The position numbers and the translations under genes were made by a program. From NCBI GenBank assembly GCA_039030715.1, contig JBCCDU010000009.1, positions 1 through 64,000 of the forward strand: a DNA stretch of 64,000 nt, read 5' to 3'. The stretch comes from Thermohalobaculum sp039030715. GTDB taxonomy: Bacteria > Pseudomonadota > Alphaproteobacteria > Rhodobacterales > Rhodobacteraceae. The notes below the pieces were generated by a model. The model did not search any database. It was not told where the DNA came from and worked only from the letters and a program-made list of their open reading frames with translations. Positions 17,126 through 25,031 of this stretch are shown here, one piece after another. Within the stretch, counting starts at the first letter, position 1; the number at the start of each line of letters is the position of its first letter.

Positions 17126-18114
17126 CGACCCAGAAGGATGTTGTGGCCATCGGAAATGCGCTGGTCGACGTGGTGGCGCAGATCAATGATACGTTTCTGG
17201 CCGAGAACGGGGTCGAGAAGGGCGTGATGACCCTGATCGACGACGAACGGGCGGTCGCGCTCTATGCCGCCATGCCCCCTTCTCGCGAGATCTCTGGGGG
17301 GTCTGGCGCCAACACCGCGGCGGGTCTGGCGGCCCTCGGGGCCAGAACCGGCTATATAGGCAAGGTGAAGGATGACCAGCTCGGCACCATCTTTACCCAT
17401 GATATCCGCGCCATCGGCGTGGATTTCGGCGGACCCATGGTGGCTAGCGATACGACAGGCGAAACAGGGCGATCGCTGATCCTGGTCAGCCCGGATGGCG
17501 AGCGATCGATGAACACGGCCCTCGGCGTTTCGGTCACCCTGCAGGCCGCGGATATCGACCCAGCGATGATTGCAAACACGCGCTGGCTCTATCTCGAGGG
17601 CTATCTGTTCGATACCGACGCCGCGAAGGCCGCTTATGCCAAGGCGATCCAGGGTGTGAAGGACGGCGGCGGCAAGATATCCTTTACCATCTCCGATCCG
17701 TTCTGCGTGGATCGCCACCGGGGCGACATGCGCCGGATGATCCGCGAGGATGTCGACCTGCTGTTCGCCAACGAGGCCGAGATCATGTCGCTCTACGAGA
17801 CATCCAGTCTGGAAGTCGCCGTTGGCACTGTTGCCCGCGAGGTTGAATGCGCGGCGATTACGCTGGGCAGCGAGGGTGCGATGGTGGTGCGCGGCGATGC
17901 GCGCACCAGGGTTCTGCCGCAGGGCGTGGATGTGGTGGACACAACGGGCGCGGGCGATCTCTTTGCCAGTGGCTTCCTGGCCGGGCAGGTTCGCGGACAT
18001 TCGGACGAGATCTCTGGCCATATGGGTTGCATCGCGGCAGGCGAGGTGATCAGCCATCTGGGCGCGCGCCCCGAAGCCGATCTGGCCGAACTTGTGGCTC
18101 GCCAGGGATTCTGA
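17122..18114 (+). CDS. PfkB-family carbohydrate/nucleoside kinase (adenosine kinase-like)
   Basis: 330 aa ribokinase-fold enzyme. Glycine-rich GGSGANTAAGLAALG near residue 55 and the anion-hole/catalytic motif DTTGAGDLFASGFLAGQ near 275 are clear, the latter holding the catalytic Asp. Alphaproteobacterial proteins of this type next to nth are usually annotated adenosine kinase, but sugar versus nucleoside specificity cannot be decided here. The gene begins within the nth stop codon. Confidence 0.88.
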   Translation: MTTQKDVVAIGNALVDVVAQINDTFLAENGVEKGVMTLIDDERAVALYAAMPPSREISGGSGANTAAGLAALGARTGYIGKVKDDQLGTIFTHDIRAIGVDFGGPMVASDTTGETGRSLILVSPDGERSMNTALGVSVTLQAADIDPAMIANTRWLYLEGYLFDTDAAKAAYAKAIQGVKDGGGKISFTISDPFCVDRHRGDMRRMIREDVDLLFANEAEIMSLYETSSLEVAVGTVAREVECAAITLGSEGAMVVRGDARTRVLPQGVDVVDTTGAGDLFASGFLAGQVRGHSDEISGHMGCIAAGEVISHLGARPEADLAELVARQGF

Positions 18115-18127
18115 ACGGCCCGTTATC

Positions 18128-18141
18128 TTGATAGGAATCAT
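18128..18141. promoter_or_regulatory. FNR/FnrL-like half-palindrome upstream of the cytochrome cluster
   Basis: TTGATAGGAATCAT matches the TTGAT-N4-ATCAA consensus of FNR-type regulators at nine of ten specified positions. It lies just after the kinase stop codon, about 175 bp upstream of the proposed promoter of the multiheme cluster. That distance is long for direct activation, and a single 9/10 match can occur by chance. Confidence 0.3.
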
Positions 18142-18314
18142 CGGACGAATTTGACTCGGATCGGGAAGATCCTAATTTGTACAATCTTGCAGATTTCAAA
18201 TTTCTACAGCGAAATACTGCACGATCACGCGCTGAATCAGGCGAATGGTAAAGAATCTCTTAATCTTCCTGCAGAGTCGGCGAGGCTTTTCCGATCATGC
18301 GCCGGGTTTGTCAC

Positions 18315-18343
18315 TTGGCGGTTCCCATAACGCATAGTACACT
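18315..18343 (+). promoter_or_regulatory. Sigma70-like promoter of the multiheme cytochrome cluster
   Basis: TTGGCG (18315-18320) and TACACT (18338-18343) are separated by exactly 17 bp, each matching four of six consensus bases. Transcription would begin near 18350, about 87 bases before the first cytochrome's ATG. The surrounding 18115-18436 interval is otherwise gene-free. Confidence 0.45.
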
Positions 18344-18356
18344 AATCGCGTAAATG

Positions 18357-18376
18357 TGACGCAGGTTGAAGCGTCA
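18357..18376. promoter_or_regulatory. Perfect dyad (TGACGC-N8-GCGTCA), candidate operator
   Basis: Two six-base arms in perfect inverted symmetry with an eight-base spacer lie directly downstream of the proposed -10 element, where a repressor would block transcription. The arms could alternatively form a weak leader hairpin. No regulator gene is adjacent. Confidence 0.4.
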
Positions 18377-18436
18377 TCAAGCATCGCAAGTACCTGCGTC
18401 CTTCGGGGGAGGGGCGTCCTGTTGGGGGAGGGAAGC

Positions 18437-19753
18437 ATGAAGTTTCGGCTGTTTGCAGCATTTGGTTTTGCTGCGCTGGTTGGGGGAGTACTAACAGCAC
18501 CGAACGCGGCTCTTGCACAATCCGACGAAGTATATTCCGGCGTTACGACCTGCGCTAATTCGCAATGTCATGGGGCAGCGACAGTCAATCCTGACAGCCG
18601 CGTCAACCGGAATGAGTTCACGGTCTGGCACGACAAGGATCCCCATTCGAAATCCTATAAGAGCCTGCAAAGCGACCGTGCGAAGCGGATCGCCAGTAAT
18701 CTCAATCTGGGCGAGGCGACCCAGGCGCCGCTCTGCCTCTCCTGTCACGCCAACAACGTAGCGCCGGAGAATCGCGCGCCCGACTTTGACATCACCGAGG
18801 GCGTGACCTGCGAGGTTTGTCACGGTTCTTCCGTCCTCTGGCTCGGCCCGCACCGGCTGCCGGACCGCTTCAGCCATACGCAATTGGTGGATTTGGGACT
18901 GTTCCCGACGAACGACCCCGCGAAACGCGCGGATATGTGTCTGGACTGCCATTTCGGAGCCGAGGATCAGTTCGCTAATCACCGGATCTTCGGCGCAGGT
19001 CATCCCCGGATCACCTTCGAACTCGACAGCTATACCTGGATCAACGCGCATCACACCGCCGATCAGGACTATTTCGAGCGCAAGGACGTGGCTGACGGTG
19101 TGCGCACCTGGGCCGTCGGTGCGGCGAAGATGATCGAGCGTCGGATGACGCTGCTCGCTAACGATCAGACCGGCACAAACGGGTTTTTCCCGGAATTTGC
19201 CTTCTTCGACTGCAACACCTGCCACCACCGGATGAGCGACCTGCGCTACAAGCCGCGCAATACCGGGGTAGCCCCCGGCACGCCCAAACTGGATGACAGT
19301 CACATGACTGTGCTGATGGTGGCGCTGGGCAGGGCCGATCCCGCATTGGCAGACAGCCTGCGAAGCCAAATGCTGGCTCTGCACAAAAGCTCGACCGTCG
19401 GACGCGGTCAACTGGTCGCCGAGACCAACCGGATGAAGGAACTGGCCGCACAAGCAGCCGCCTCCATCGGCTCCTACGAGATGACCGGTGACGACATGCG
19501 CGCGGTTCTTGGCGCGCTGGTCGATAAGGGATCTTCCGGCAATGTGATCGACTTCGCCTCGGCCGAGCAGACGGCGCTTGTGGTCGGCGCCACCATCGAT
19601 GCGCTGGAACAGGGTGGCCACATCTCGGGCGCCGAGGGCGAGGCGCTGTTTGCCGAGCTTGGGAAGGCCTATGACGCGATCAACGATGACGAGAAGTTCC
19701 GGCCGGATCAGTTTGCTTCCGCAATGAAATCGCTGAAGGCCGCTATTCGGTAA
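18437..19753 (+). CDS. Periplasmic pentaheme cytochrome c (cytochrome c554-like)
   Basis: 438 aa exported protein: MKFRLFAAFGFAALVGGVLT signal, cleavage near ALA-QSD. Heme-binding motifs: one CX4CH (C39-C44-H45, CANSQCH) and four CxxCH (100-104, 125-129, 168-172, 259-263). The C-terminal ~170 residues are heme-free and helical. The order and spacing resemble the cytochrome c554 superfamily, whose members relay electrons from periplasmic oxidoreductases. It is the first gene of a seven-gene co-oriented cluster. The protein at 25032 is a paralogue with identical motif order, including the odd CX4CH, so that motif is real. The start was chosen for the signal peptide and the SD-like GGGGGAGGGA. 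Confidence 0.88.
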   Translation: MKFRLFAAFGFAALVGGVLTAPNAALAQSDEVYSGVTTCANSQCHGAATVNPDSRVNRNEFTVWHDKDPHSKSYKSLQSDRAKRIASNLNLGEATQAPLCLSCHANNVAPENRAPDFDITEGVTCEVCHGSSVLWLGPHRLPDRFSHTQLVDLGLFPTNDPAKRADMCLDCHFGAEDQFANHRIFGAGHPRITFELDSYTWINAHHTADQDYFERKDVADGVRTWAVGAAKMIERRMTLLANDQTGTNGFFPEFAFFDCNTCHHRMSDLRYKPRNTGVAPGTPKLDDSHMTVLMVALGRADPALADSLRSQMLALHKSSTVGRGQLVAETNRMKELAAQAAASIGSYEMTGDDMRAVLGALVDKGSSGNVIDFASAEQTALVVGATIDALEQGGHISGAEGEALFAELGKAYDAINDDEKFRPDQFASAMKSLKAAIR

Positions 19754-19826
19754 GCGCCTGTTGAACGGGGGAGGTTCGCGGGTCCGGCATAACGCACCGG
19801 GCCACTGGTAAGGAAGGACGCTGAGG

Positions 19827-22202
19827 GTGGCAGAATACAAAGTCGCGATTGTCGGTTCGGGGCCAGCGGGGACAAGTGCTGCGACCCGGGCGGCGGCGCT
19901 GGGACTGAGCCACGTGCTGCTCGAGCGCGCTGGCAATCTCAACAACACGCTGTTCAAATTCCAGAAGGGCAAGCCGGTCATGGCGACGCCCGACAGCCTG
20001 CCATTGCGTGCCGAAGTCGTCTTCGAAGCCGATGTGCGCGAAACCATCCTGCAGAACTGGGAGGACAGAGTCGCCGAGTCTGGCGTCAATGTCCGCCTGA
20101 ACTCCGAAGTCAGTGCGATTGAGGGCGAGAAGGGAAACTTCACCGTCAAAATCGCCGATGGATCCGAAGTGACCGCGGAAACCGTCGTCATCGCCATCGG
20201 GCTGCAGGGCAATCTGCGCAAGATGGGCGTGCCGGGCGAAGAGAACGGACTGACCCATTACCAACTCGACGATCCGGCGGATTACTGGGACAAGGATGTG
20301 GTGGTTATCGGCGCGGGCGATGCGGCTATCGAGAACGCGATCGGCCTCGCTAACAACGAAAACCGCGTGACCATCGTCAACCGGAAACGTGAGTTTGCCC
20401 GCGCAAAACCCGGAAATATCAGCCAGATTCTCTCTGCCATTAAGGACGAGCGGATCACCTGTGCCTATAATGCTAACCCGGTTTCGGTGCAGGACAACGC
20501 AATCACGCTGAAGGACCCGGATGGCGAACAGATCGTGCGTGCCGACCGGGTGATCGCCCGTCTTGGGGCCATCGCTCCACGCAAATTCGTAGAGGATGTG
20601 GGTGGTGTCTTCGAGGAGGGCGCGCAGTTTCCCCGCGTGAACGAACAATACGAATGCGACCGCCCCGGTGTCTATTTCGTCGGCGCGCTGGCAGGCTATC
20701 CCTTGATCAAACACTGCCTCAACCAGGGTTACGAGGTCATCCAGACCATCGCAGGTGACCCTGTTGAAGGCGCGGATATTGACGTGCTGCGCGAGACTTT
20801 CGCGCCGATCATCGCCGGGCGTCCGATGCAGGACGTGCTGGAGGATGTGAAAGCCTCGATCCCGCTCTTCGGCGATCTGACGATCCTGCAGTTGCGGGAA
20901 TTCCTGTTGGAGGCCAGTGTTCACGCGCCCAAACTTGGCGCGCATATCATACGCAAAGGCGATGCGGGGGCCACGCTGTTCCTGGTGCTGCGCGGCTCGG
21001 TCGATATCCCGATCTCGGCCGAAACCCAGTTCACTTTGCCTCAGGGTGCGTTCTTTGGCGAGATGGGCTTGGTGATGGGGCGGCGACGCTCCTCCGACGC
21101 CATCGCGGGGGCCAATTGTGTGGTGATCGAAATCCCGCGCATGGCCGCGCTGAAACTGCTCGCAAGCTCGGAGGGTGCGCGCCGGACGCTGAACGACACG
21201 TTGGTGCTGCGCAAGTTCCAGACTTTCCTTGCCCCAACGATCACGGCGGAGGATGTGCAGGAGATCCTCGCGACCTACGAAATCATTAAGTTCTCACGCG
21301 GGGAGATCCTGATCCAGGAAGGCGACCGCGAGGCGGATGCCTGCTTCCTGATCCAGTCGGGATCCTGCGCGGTCAGCCGCATGGTCGGCGATCAGGAAAC
21401 GGTGATCAACTACGTGCCTGCCGGTGCCCTGCTTGGGGAAAGCGCGCTGCTGACCGGCGCCCCACGTAATGCAACCGTGCGTGCAGCCGTGGGCGTCGAG
21501 GCGATCAAGATCGATGGCGCCCTTTTCCGTCAGTTGATGGACAAGAAACCCAAGCTGAAGGAAAAAGTCACCGAGATGTCGGAGCTGCGAGGCGCGCAAG
21601 CCGCACGACGCTCGGTCGAGAGCCGCGATAAAACCGCGGCTATCGATTTCCTGCTCGCCAACGGAATCGGCGAGGCGACGAACGCGATCATCATTGACAA
21701 CACGCTCTGCGTGAATTGCGATTATTGCGAGAAAGCCTGCGCGGAGACGCATGACGGCGTCACCCGCTTGCACCGGGCGCAGGGGCCGACGGTTGGTGAT
21801 TTGCACATCCCGATCTCGTGCCGGCATTGCGAACATCCGCATTGCATGGCGGATTGCCCGCCCAACGCGCTGCACCGCACCCCCTCCGGCGCCGTGGCGG
21901 TGGATGAAAGCTGCATAGGCTGTGGCAATTGCGTGCGCAACTGCCCCTACAACGCGATTGAACTCAGCGCCCTGCCCGTCAAACGCGGCAATCTGCTGAC
22001 GCAGCTTCTGTTCGGCTATGGCGACGCGCCGGGCCAGCGCGCGGCGCCCGTGAAGTCCAAGACCAATAAAGAAACCGCCCGGAAATGCGACCTCTGCGAG
22101 GATGTGACGGGCGGCCCCGCCTGTGTGCGCGCCTGCCCCACGGGGGCGGTGCTGCGGGTCGGGCCCGAAACGCTGTTCGAGCGTATTCAGGAGGCCCGCT
22201 GA
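19827..22202 (+). CDS. FAD pyridine-nucleotide oxidoreductase fused to two cNMP-binding domains and a four-cluster ferredoxin
   Basis: 791 aa, no signal, hence cytoplasmic. (1) Residues ~1-320: thioredoxin-reductase-like FAD/NAD(P) module with VGSGPAGTSA (G10-S-G-P-A-G) and a second Rossmann motif VVVIGAGDAAIENA; I see no CxxC redox disulfide. (2) ~345-465 and ~470-590: two cyclic-nucleotide-binding folds (GDAGATLFLVLRGSVDI/FFGEMGLVMG; GDREADACFLIQSGSC/LLGESALLTGAPRNATV), the second with the phosphate-binding Glu/Arg pattern. (3) ~625-775: sixteen Cys for four [4Fe-4S] clusters (CVNCDYCEKAC, CRHCEHPHCMADCP, CIGCGNCVRNCP, CDLCE...CVRACP) as in NrfC/HybA subunits. Starts with GTG behind AAGGAAGG. 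It abuts the cytochrome b gene (TGATG), suggesting that the two form one membrane complex. Confidence 0.9.
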   Translation: MAEYKVAIVGSGPAGTSAATRAAALGLSHVLLERAGNLNNTLFKFQKGKPVMATPDSLPLRAEVVFEADVRETILQNWEDRVAESGVNVRLNSEVSAIEGEKGNFTVKIADGSEVTAETVVIAIGLQGNLRKMGVPGEENGLTHYQLDDPADYWDKDVVVIGAGDAAIENAIGLANNENRVTIVNRKREFARAKPGNISQILSAIKDERITCAYNANPVSVQDNAITLKDPDGEQIVRADRVIARLGAIAPRKFVEDVGGVFEEGAQFPRVNEQYECDRPGVYFVGALAGYPLIKHCLNQGYEVIQTIAGDPVEGADIDVLRETFAPIIAGRPMQDVLEDVKASIPLFGDLTILQLREFLLEASVHAPKLGAHIIRKGDAGATLFLVLRGSVDIPISAETQFTLPQGAFFGEMGLVMGRRRSSDAIAGANCVVIEIPRMAALKLLASSEGARRTLNDTLVLRKFQTFLAPTITAEDVQEILATYEIIKFSRGEILIQEGDREADACFLIQSGSCAVSRMVGDQETVINYVPAGALLGESALLTGAPRNATVRAAVGVEAIKIDGALFRQLMDKKPKLKEKVTEMSELRGAQAARRSVESRDKTAAIDFLLANGIGEATNAIIIDNTLCVNCDYCEKACAETHDGVTRLHRAQGPTVGDLHIPISCRHCEHPHCMADCPPNALHRTPSGAVAVDESCIGCGNCVRNCPYNAIELSALPVKRGNLLTQLLFGYGDAPGQRAAPVKSKTNKETARKCDLCEDVTGGPACVRACPTGAVLRVGPETLFERIQEAR

Positions 22203-23068
22203 TGCGCATCCATCAGGGTTTTCTCGCCACCCGCTCCTGGCCCATGCTGGCGCTGATGCTCTGCCTGGCAGCGGCGGCGATGTTCATCTTCTATGCCCCG
22301 GAGGGGCGGCGCGACGGCTCCACCATAACCGGCTATGCGCTTGGTGGGCTGTCAGCGGCAATCGTAGTTTGGCTGGCATGGCTGGGCATCGCGAAACGGC
22401 GGTTTGCGTCCTCTGCCAGACGGCGCCGCGATAAGGTCTCGGCCCATGTTTGGCTCGGGCTCAGCCTGATTGTTCTGGTGGGTTTGCACAGCGGGTTTGT
22501 TTTCGACTGGTCCATCCACTCGCTCGCCTATGTGCTTCTGATCATCGTTGTTCTCTCGGGCATTTTCGGGATCTGGTGCTATGCCAGCGTACCGCGGCTG
22601 ATGAACGCGAATGTCTCCTCGGCGATCGTCGAAAAGAAGCGCCCGGATATTTCGGATGTTGAACAACTCGAAATGGATATCGAGGAGATCGACCAGCGGA
22701 TCGGTCGTGCCCTGCAGTTCCTGCCGGATGCTTTCCGCGCGCCCGTCAAGCTGAGTCTGGAACGCACGCGTATCGGTGGCGGTCTGTTCTCAATCCTGTC
22801 GGGCTCATCGCGCGGATGCGCCTCGGCCCGTGCGCTCGACCAGGTTAAGGCATTGCAGGAGGGTCAGACTGCAGATGGCGAGGATGCGGCTCGCATTTCC
22901 GATCTGATCGCGGATCTGAACCGCAAGGCCGAGGTTGCCGCGTGCCTGCGCCGTGACACCCGGTACCGCGCCCTGCTCACCCTGTGGCTTTGGCTGCATG
23001 TGCCGATCACGCTGGCCCTGGTGGTCACGCTGATCGCGCATATCACTCTCGTATTTTATTACTGGTAG
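22202..23068 (+). CDS. Membrane diheme cytochrome b-type protein
   Basis: 288 aa, five predicted TM helices: about 12-31, 43-63, 82-102, 107-127 and 262-284, with a ~130-residue soluble stretch before the last. Two helices each carry a His pair with 13 intervening residues (H82/H96 and H266/H280), the spacing that ligates stacked hemes in cytochrome bc1-type and related quinol oxidoreductases. It would take electrons from the adjacent cytoplasmic Fe-S protein, or exchange them with quinones, and pass them to the periplasm. Starts one base into the preceding stop codon (TGATG), 4 bp before the FHA-decaheme gene. I cannot name the family. Confidence 0.8.
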   Translation: MRIHQGFLATRSWPMLALMLCLAAAAMFIFYAPEGRRDGSTITGYALGGLSAAIVVWLAWLGIAKRRFASSARRRRDKVSAHVWLGLSLIVLVGLHSGFVFDWSIHSLAYVLLIIVVLSGIFGIWCYASVPRLMNANVSSAIVEKKRPDISDVEQLEMDIEEIDQRIGRALQFLPDAFRAPVKLSLERTRIGGGLFSILSGSSRGCASARALDQVKALQEGQTADGEDAARISDLIADLNRKAEVAACLRRDTRYRALLTLWLWLHVPITLALVVTLIAHITLVFYYW

Positions 23069-23072
23069 GCCC

Positions 23073-24911
23073 ATGCGGATCCTCCTCGTAACACAACGAA
23101 CCCGGGCCGGCAGCGACGAGACTTCGCAACGTGAAACGGTGCTGGATCACGACCCGATCCGGATCGGGCGCGGCAGCCCGATGGAGATCAACCTCCCCGA
23201 AATCGATGTCGATTATCACCACGCAACGCTGAGCAACGAAGGCGGCGATCTGACCCTTGCCGCCGTCGGTGAAAACGGCCTGACGGTCGGCAAGAAACGC
23301 CAGCAATCGGTGGTTCTGAGCCCCGGCGCCAGCGTGGATATCGGGCGTTACCGCTTCACCACCGAAGCCGGACGCGATGGGGCCGATCATGTGCTGGTCA
23401 TGCAGGTCATGCCGCCCCAGCCGTTGAAGACACGGCGCGAGAAGCGCGCGCTGGCGGATGTGCTGCCCGGACGCCGCGCCATGGCATGGGTGTTCTGCTT
23501 GGCCATTCTGGGCGCGCTGATCGCCTGGCCGCTGCTTAACTCTCTCACCCGCGAAGCGCCAGCCGATGGCGAGATAGTGGTCACCCAGATCGAGGAGGGC
23601 GAGGTACGCGCGCCTCATCCGACCGAGGCGCTGTGGTCCTCGGGCCCAATGTCGGAGGCCCATGCCGGGATCGGCGGCGATTGCGGTGCCTGCCACCAGC
23701 GGCCGTTCGAGAAAACCCAGAACACCGCTTGCCTGAGTTGCCATGCGACCACCACCAATCACGCAGCCCCGGCAGATCACCCGCTGGCGAGCCTGGAGGG
23801 CGCGCGCTGCGCCGATTGCCATAAAGAACATAACGGCGGCAAACGCCCGGTGGTGGCGGCTTCGACCGGCTGCACCAATTGCCACGCGGACATCGCGAGC
23901 GTCGCGCCGACCACCAACCTGCGCCCGATCAGCGGCTTTGTCGCCGATCATCCCAATTTCGAGCCTGCAATCATCACCGAGGTTGCACGCGGCGAGGACG
24001 GTAGGTTGAAGCCCGTTCTGATCCCGCGCCCCTTCCCCAAGGACGCGGTGTTGCAAGAGCTTTCGGGCCTGCGCTTCCCGCATGACAAGCACCTGGCCGA
24101 AGATGGCGTGGCGCTTCTGACCGGCAAGCAACCGCTCGCCTGCAAGGACTGTCACCAAACCGAGGCGGACGGCAACCTGATGCGTCCGATCAAGATGGAG
24201 CGTGATTGCGGTGGCTGCCATGTGATGGAATTTGCGCCCGCAGGCACTGCCATCGCCCTGCCTCACGCGGACGAGGCCGGGATTGCAGAGATCGTCCTCG
24301 GCTATTTCCAGGCGCGGGTCGCGGAAGGATCGGCGCAGGTCGCAGCCGAACGTTCCAGCGGCCGACGCCGCCTGGGTGGCAAGGCGACCCGTGTCGCGGG
24401 CACCGCGTTGACCGACGCCTGGGCCGAAGAGGAGACCCAGCGGCAGCTCGACGCGATCTTCGGCGTAAGGCTGTGCGCCACGTGCCACGAAGCGCAGAAA
24501 GTCGAGGACATCTCCATAGCCTCCGGCTGGCTTGTCCAGCCCGCACTGTTGCAGCGTCACTGGATGCAGCGAGCCGAGTTTTCGCACAAGCGCCATGAGG
24601 AGATGGATTGCGCAGGCTGCCACGCGGCGGAGCAGTCGAAATCCGCGACCGATGTGCTGATGCCGGAGATCTCGGTATGCGTGGAGTGCCACAATGTGGA
24701 GGGCGCGGGTGACCCACTGCTCGAATTCTTCAAGGGGCTGGCCGCTGGCGAGGCGAACGCGCAGACGGCCCCTGCCCCGGCCAATGTCAAAGCAAAGCCC
24801 GCCCCCGCGGAATGCGTGACCTGTCACGGTTTCCATCTGGAGGGTCAGGAACCGATGTCGCCGGCCCATGCCGCTGCCTATCGCGAGCTGGTGGGGACGG
24901 GCGGGCAGTAG
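23073..24911 (+). CDS. FHA domain - TM - decaheme cytochrome c fusion protein
   Basis: 612 aa. Residues ~1-112 form an FHA (phosphothreonine-binding) domain: IRIGRGSPMEINLP, the DYHHATL element and a GENGLTVG turn. A single TM helix (136-156, AMAWVFCLAILGALIAWPLL) follows a basic cytoplasmic stretch (KTRREKR), so the FHA domain should be cytoplasmic and the rest periplasmic. The periplasmic part holds ten CxxCH motifs (CGACH at 204 to CVTCH at 581), with additional isolated His that could be distal ligands. It is thus an inner-membrane-anchored decaheme wire with an intracellular phospho-sensor. It lies between the cytochrome b and the second pentaheme gene. I know of no standard family with this architecture. 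Confidence 0.9.
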   Translation: MRILLVTQRTRAGSDETSQRETVLDHDPIRIGRGSPMEINLPEIDVDYHHATLSNEGGDLTLAAVGENGLTVGKKRQQSVVLSPGASVDIGRYRFTTEAGRDGADHVLVMQVMPPQPLKTRREKRALADVLPGRRAMAWVFCLAILGALIAWPLLNSLTREAPADGEIVVTQIEEGEVRAPHPTEALWSSGPMSEAHAGIGGDCGACHQRPFEKTQNTACLSCHATTTNHAAPADHPLASLEGARCADCHKEHNGGKRPVVAASTGCTNCHADIASVAPTTNLRPISGFVADHPNFEPAIITEVARGEDGRLKPVLIPRPFPKDAVLQELSGLRFPHDKHLAEDGVALLTGKQPLACKDCHQTEADGNLMRPIKMERDCGGCHVMEFAPAGTAIALPHADEAGIAEIVLGYFQARVAEGSAQVAAERSSGRRRLGGKATRVAGTALTDAWAEEETQRQLDAIFGVRLCATCHEAQKVEDISIASGWLVQPALLQRHWMQRAEFSHKRHEEMDCAGCHAAEQSKSATDVLMPEISVCVECHNVEGAGDPLLEFFKGLAAGEANAQTAPAPANVKAKPAPAECVTCHGFHLEGQEPMSPAHAAAYRELVGTGGQ

Positions 24912-24974
24912 AGCCCGGTGACGAATGGTACATACGCGCCCGACACCCGGTGATAGGCCGGAGATCAGGCGCAG

Positions 24975-25014
24975 TGGGGTGAAAACCCCAGGCGCAACAG
25001 GCCCTTGACGGGCC
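24975..25014 (+). promoter_or_regulatory. Two tandem RNA hairpins in the leader of the second pentaheme gene
   Basis: TGGGGT-GAAA-ACCCCA (24975-24990) is a perfect six-pair stem capped by a GNRA tetraloop. GGCCC-TTGAC-GGGCC (25000-25014) is a second five-pair stem. They end 17 bases before the ATG at 25032 and just upstream of its SD, inside a 120-bp gap. No U-tract follows, so a terminator is unlikely; mRNA processing/stabilisation or translational control is more plausible. Confidence 0.4.
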
Positions 25015-25031
25015 GGAACAGGGAGACAGGC

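Larger units (their letters stand above)
18115..18436. other. Intergenic region ahead of the electron-transfer cluster
   Basis: 322 bp, AT-richer than the neighbouring genes. It holds the FNR-like site, a plausible promoter and the dyad described separately. The coding frame is open back to 18356, but the N-terminal signal peptide begins at 18437, so this part is best read as leader. No tRNA or other RNA gene is visible. Confidence 0.6.

Noticed and set aside
18491..20221. A 576-codon minus-strand open frame
   Set aside because: Antisense across two real genes and their intergenic gap, with no motif or ribosome-binding site.
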